From Gammaproteobacteria bacterium (GTDB lineage: Bacteria > Pseudomonadota > Gammaproteobacteria > GRL18): 54,753 bases of DNA. Made by a program: the position numbers and the translations under genes. The notes beneath the pieces were generated by a model. The model did not search any database and was not told the origin of the DNA. It saw nothing but the letters and a program-made list of their open reading frames with translations. Below are positions 52,775-54,753 of this stretch, piece by piece (position 1 is the stretch's first letter; each line of letters starts with the position of its first letter). The stretch lies in contig JAPHSW010000004.1 of NCBI GenBank assembly GCA_026196615.1, forward strand, positions 1 through 54,753, given 5' to 3'.

Positions 52775-53596
52775 ATGCCAGTTATTTTACTTACAGATAA
52801 TGGTTCAGTTCGAGAAAATGCAACCAGGCAACTTCGTAAACTGGCTGATAATTTAAGTCATAAAACAGGGTATTGTATTCATCCAGTATCACTTAAACAT
52901 GCTGATCGTATCCCAGCTGAAAAACTGGATGGAAGTCCGGCTCAAATATTTCAGAAATTCATGGTTGAAAAACTTTTAGATGGTGAATTAGAATTTATTT
53001 TGCTCCCTATTTTTTTTGGTGAAAGTAAGGCTTTGACTTCATTTGTTGCTGAAGAGATCATTTTATTAAAGCAACGATTTGGTGATTTTAAATTTGAAAT
53101 TGCAGAAGTAATATATCCATTGCCAACTGGAGAAGAGTTACTCACTCAGATTATTTATGAACATATAATGCTGACTCAAAAGCATAATAATCTGTCTATG
53201 GATAATATTGTTCTGGTTGATCATGGTTCACCAAATCCTAAAGTAACTGAAGTACGTCAGCATTTGGCAAGCATGGTGCAAAAACTCCTACCTGAAGACT
53301 GCTTATTAGAGCAAGCTGTTATGGAGCGACGTGAAGAGAAAAAATATGATTTTAATGGTCGACTATTGAAGGACTGGCTTTTAGATAAAATCAATGCAGG
53401 TGAAAAGAGCGCTATTGTGATCTTGATGTTTTTCTTACCTGGGCGGCATGCAGGAAAAGGGGGAGATATTGTCGAAATCTGTCAATCGGTAATGGTTCAG
53501 TATCCTGATTTTAAAATTAGTATTAGTCCTTTAATTTCTGAGCATTCTGAGTTTATATCAATCCTGGAAAAACGACTAAAAAATAAGATTTCATAA
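52775..53596 (+). CDS. CbiX/SirB-like sirohydrochlorin chelatase family protein
   Basis: A 273-residue protein with two CbiX-like halves. The second half has the active His in VLVDHGSPNPKV and a second His in FFLPGRHAGKGGDIVEI, as in sirohydrochlorin cobalt/iron chelatases. The first half aligns with VILLTDNGSVREN, where the His is replaced by Asn, and has LPIFFGESKALTSFVAEEI as the counterpart of FFLPGRHAGKGGDI. So one active site and one degenerate copy are predicted. Its neighbours give no cobalamin or sirohaem pathway. No tight operon is visible; the next gene is 25 bases on. Confidence 0.82.
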   Translation: MPVILLTDNGSVRENATRQLRKLADNLSHKTGYCIHPVSLKHADRIPAEKLDGSPAQIFQKFMVEKLLDGELEFILLPIFFGESKALTSFVAEEIILLKQRFGDFKFEIAEVIYPLPTGEELLTQIIYEHIMLTQKHNNLSMDNIVLVDHGSPNPKVTEVRQHLASMVQKLLPEDCLLEQAVMERREEKKYDFNGRLLKDWLLDKINAGEKSAIVILMFFLPGRHAGKGGDIVEICQSVMVQYPDFKISISPLISEHSEFISILEKRLKNKIS

Positions 53597-53621
53597 ATCG
53601 AAAGCAATCGAATTACATATA

Positions 53622-54179
53622 ATGGTGAAGCATATTATGCCCAATAGCAAGCAGATCACTTTATCTTTACAATATATCATTACTTGTCTTTTACCATTAC
53701 TATTATCAGCATGCATTTCTTATCCTGAAACGATACAACCTGTAAAAGGATTCGAATTGAATCGATATCTAGGAAAATGGTATGAAGTTGCACGTCTTGA
53801 TCATTCTTTTGAAAGAGGAATGAATAAGGTAACAGCTGAATATAGTCTTCGAAAGGATGGTGGTGTCAAAGTTATTAATAAAGGTTGGCACAGTTCAAAA
53901 AAGCAGTGGCAAGAAGCGATAGGAAAAGCGTATTTTGTCAGGGAAGTAGATGAAGCCTATTTGAAAGTTTCATTTTTTGGCCCATTTTATGGTGCTTATG
54001 TTATCTTTGAAATGGATAAAGAAAATTATCAATATGCTTTTATTTCTGGCCCCAATCATGAGTATCTATGGTTATTGTCAAGAACACCAGAGATTACTGA
54101 TGAATTACAGGAGTATTTTCTTAAACGTTCTGAAACTCTTGGTTTTAATACTAATAATATTATTTTTGTTAAGCATTAA
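53622..54179 (+). CDS. blc: Outer-membrane lipocalin lipoprotein (Blc-like)
   Basis: A bacterial lipocalin that binds lysophospholipids or fatty acids at the outer membrane. The signal peptide ends LLSA-C, followed by the lipocalin signature LGKWYEVARLDHSFERGM (GxW motif), then KAYFVREVDEAYLKVSFFGPFYGAYVIFEMDKENYQYAFISGP and YLWLLSRTPEI. These mark strands of the eight-stranded barrel. The 185-residue length is close to E. coli Blc. ATG 53637 is an alternative start that keeps the signal peptide. The stop overlaps the convergent gene at 54176-54544 by four bases. Confidence 0.92.
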   Translation: MVKHIMPNSKQITLSLQYIITCLLPLLLSACISYPETIQPVKGFELNRYLGKWYEVARLDHSFERGMNKVTAEYSLRKDGGVKVINKGWHSSKKQWQEAIGKAYFVREVDEAYLKVSFFGPFYGAYVIFEMDKENYQYAFISGPNHEYLWLLSRTPEITDELQEYFLKRSETLGFNTNNIIFVKH

Positions 54180-54544
54180 TTAAATGAATAAGTTTGACTA
54201 ACGCGATTTTTTTCATTAATAATAATTCCCAAATCTAGTGGTGGCAACCGTAGGTCATCATACTCTGACATATCTATGGCAATAAAGTCAGTTATATAAT
54301 CTAAAGTATTTTTATTATACAATTCAGTTTCTTCGTCGATGTTGTTTAATGCTGTTCTGGCCTTTTTACACACAGACTGTTTATCAAGTTGTGTTGTCAT
54401 TAAGAACATTCTTTTATCAAAATGAAACCCTGCAATACGCATACTACGTATAATATCATTCCAGATCTCTCTGCATTTATTTTCAGATTGATGAAAATAA
54501 TCCATATTGATTATGATGCCATAAGTTCTAATTGTATTATTCAT
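54176..54544 (-). CDS. Small cytoplasmic protein of unknown function
   Basis: A 122-residue protein without signal peptide or membrane segment. It begins MNNTIRTYGIIINMDYFHQSE with a possible GAGAG ribosome binding site upstream. A predicted alpha/beta fold includes FHFDKRMFLMTTQLDK and DFIAIDMSEYDDLRLPPLDLG. The two cysteines are not clustered. It could be a small domain of the virulence-associated VapD type (the opening, size and the phrase RxFxFxKRM-like sequence recall it), but I would not assign it. It ends inside the 3' end of the lipocalin gene. Confidence 0.65.
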   Translation of the reverse strand: MNNTIRTYGIIINMDYFHQSENKCREIWNDIIRSMRIAGFHFDKRMFLMTTQLDKQSVCKKARTALNNIDEETELYNKNTLDYITDFIAIDMSEYDDLRLPPLDLGIIINEKNRVSQTYSFN

Positions 54545-54610
54545 AATGTTTACTCTCGAATTTTATTTGCTTAGTCGCTCTAAGTTTTTTATCAATGTTG
54601 ATAAAAAATA

Positions 54611-54634
54611 ACCGCAGAGTATTAACTCTGCGGT
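54611..54634 (-). terminator. Rho-independent terminator for the gene at the right edge
   Basis: ACCGCAGAGT and ACTCTGCGGT (arms 54611-54620 and 54625-54634) form a 10-bp GC-rich stem with a 4-base loop. On the minus strand it is followed by TATTTTTTAT, the expected T run, so it terminates the minus-strand gene that ends at 54656. Confidence 0.85.
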
Positions 54635-54655
54635 AACACAAATTATACTAAAATA

Positions 54656-54753
54656 TTACTGATGATAGCCCCAAAATGCTGTGCCTTTATGTTTGTCTTC
54701 ATCAAATGAAGCTACCTGTTCCATCTTTGGCGTTTGTTTAGACTTACTAGTGC
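54656..54753 (-). CDS. 3' end of a gene running off the right edge
   Basis: The minus strand has an open frame from the right edge to a TAA at 54656-54658. The visible C-terminal residues are TSKSKQTPKMEQVASFDEDK followed by HKGTAFWGYHQ. A strong terminator sits 22 bases beyond the stop, which supports a real gene end. The polar Lys/Gln-rich tail with an aromatic end is not diagnostic of any family I know. Confidence 0.6.
   Translation of the reverse strand, partial: TSKSKQTPKMEQVASFDEDKHKGTAFWGYHQ

Noticed and set aside
1-54753. CRISPR arrays, tRNA or rRNA genes, insertion sequences and prophage genes
   Set aside because: No regularly spaced repeats, cloverleaf, transposase or phage structural gene was seen on either strand.

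Overview
The window comes from an AT-rich gammaproteobacterium. The housekeeping block miaB-ybeZ-ybeY-corC-lnt and an adjacent hdfR and maoP pair are typical of that class. The sequence alone does not support a genus. I see no rRNA, tRNA, CRISPR array, insertion sequence or phage module; the content is chromosomal, with several accessory signalling and surface systems.

Layout from left to right. Positions 1-5267: the first codons of a divergent gene at the left edge, mazG, then a two-gene RND efflux system. Positions 5268-6863: ammonium transporter amtB behind a well-formed sigma-54 promoter with an upstream NtrC-type site, closed by a strong two-way hairpin. Positions 6914-12860 (minus strand): an apparent three-gene signalling operon with a periplasmic ABC_sub_bind-type protein, a major-facilitator protein carrying two extra periplasmic sensor-like regions, and a class III adenylate cyclase with a Cache/HAMP input. 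Positions 13049-14860: two tandem paralogues of unknown function. Positions 15025-28755: a Tad/Flp pilus locus with Flp pilin, TadG-like and three TadE-like proteins, CpaB, secretin, FHA-CpaF ATPase, TadB, TadC, TadD, a DUF192 protein and a terminal Crp-family regulator. Two features are unusual: CpaB carries a C-terminal array of 56-residue repeats, and the ATPase is fused to an FHA-like domain while no TadZ/CpaE or prepilin peptidase is present. Positions 28809-33865: orphan genes, a TraB/GumN protein, a lipoprotein with a calcium-type loop, and a TPR-caspase-like protein. Positions 34000-41147: miaB-ybeZ-ybeY, then a soluble CZB chemoreceptor with its own sigma-28 promoter inserted before corC-lnt. 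Positions 42529-46356: a CRP-type site followed by an Mla-like MCE lipid transport operon. Positions 46749-48084: hdfR and maoP. Positions 48192-51204: a GshB-like ATP-grasp ligase overlapping a fused N-formylglutamate-amidohydrolase-like/QEGLA metallopeptidase. Positions 51336-54753: a periplasmic amidohydrolase, a small frameshifted gene, a CbiX-like chelatase, a lipocalin, a small unknown gene, and the tail of a gene leaving the right edge.

Possible wiring. The adenylate cyclase could feed cAMP to the Crp-like protein that ends the Tad operon. That protein has the Arg/Asp/Arg pattern expected for TGTGA recognition, and a TGTGA-N6-GCACA site lies before the Mla-like operon. This link is inference, because one cAMP-contacting residue pair of classical CRP is not conserved. 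The best candidates for an undescribed system are the ATP-grasp plus amidohydrolase/QEGLA cassette, the sensor-MFS-cyclase operon, and the repeat-tailed CpaB in a non-standard Tad locus.
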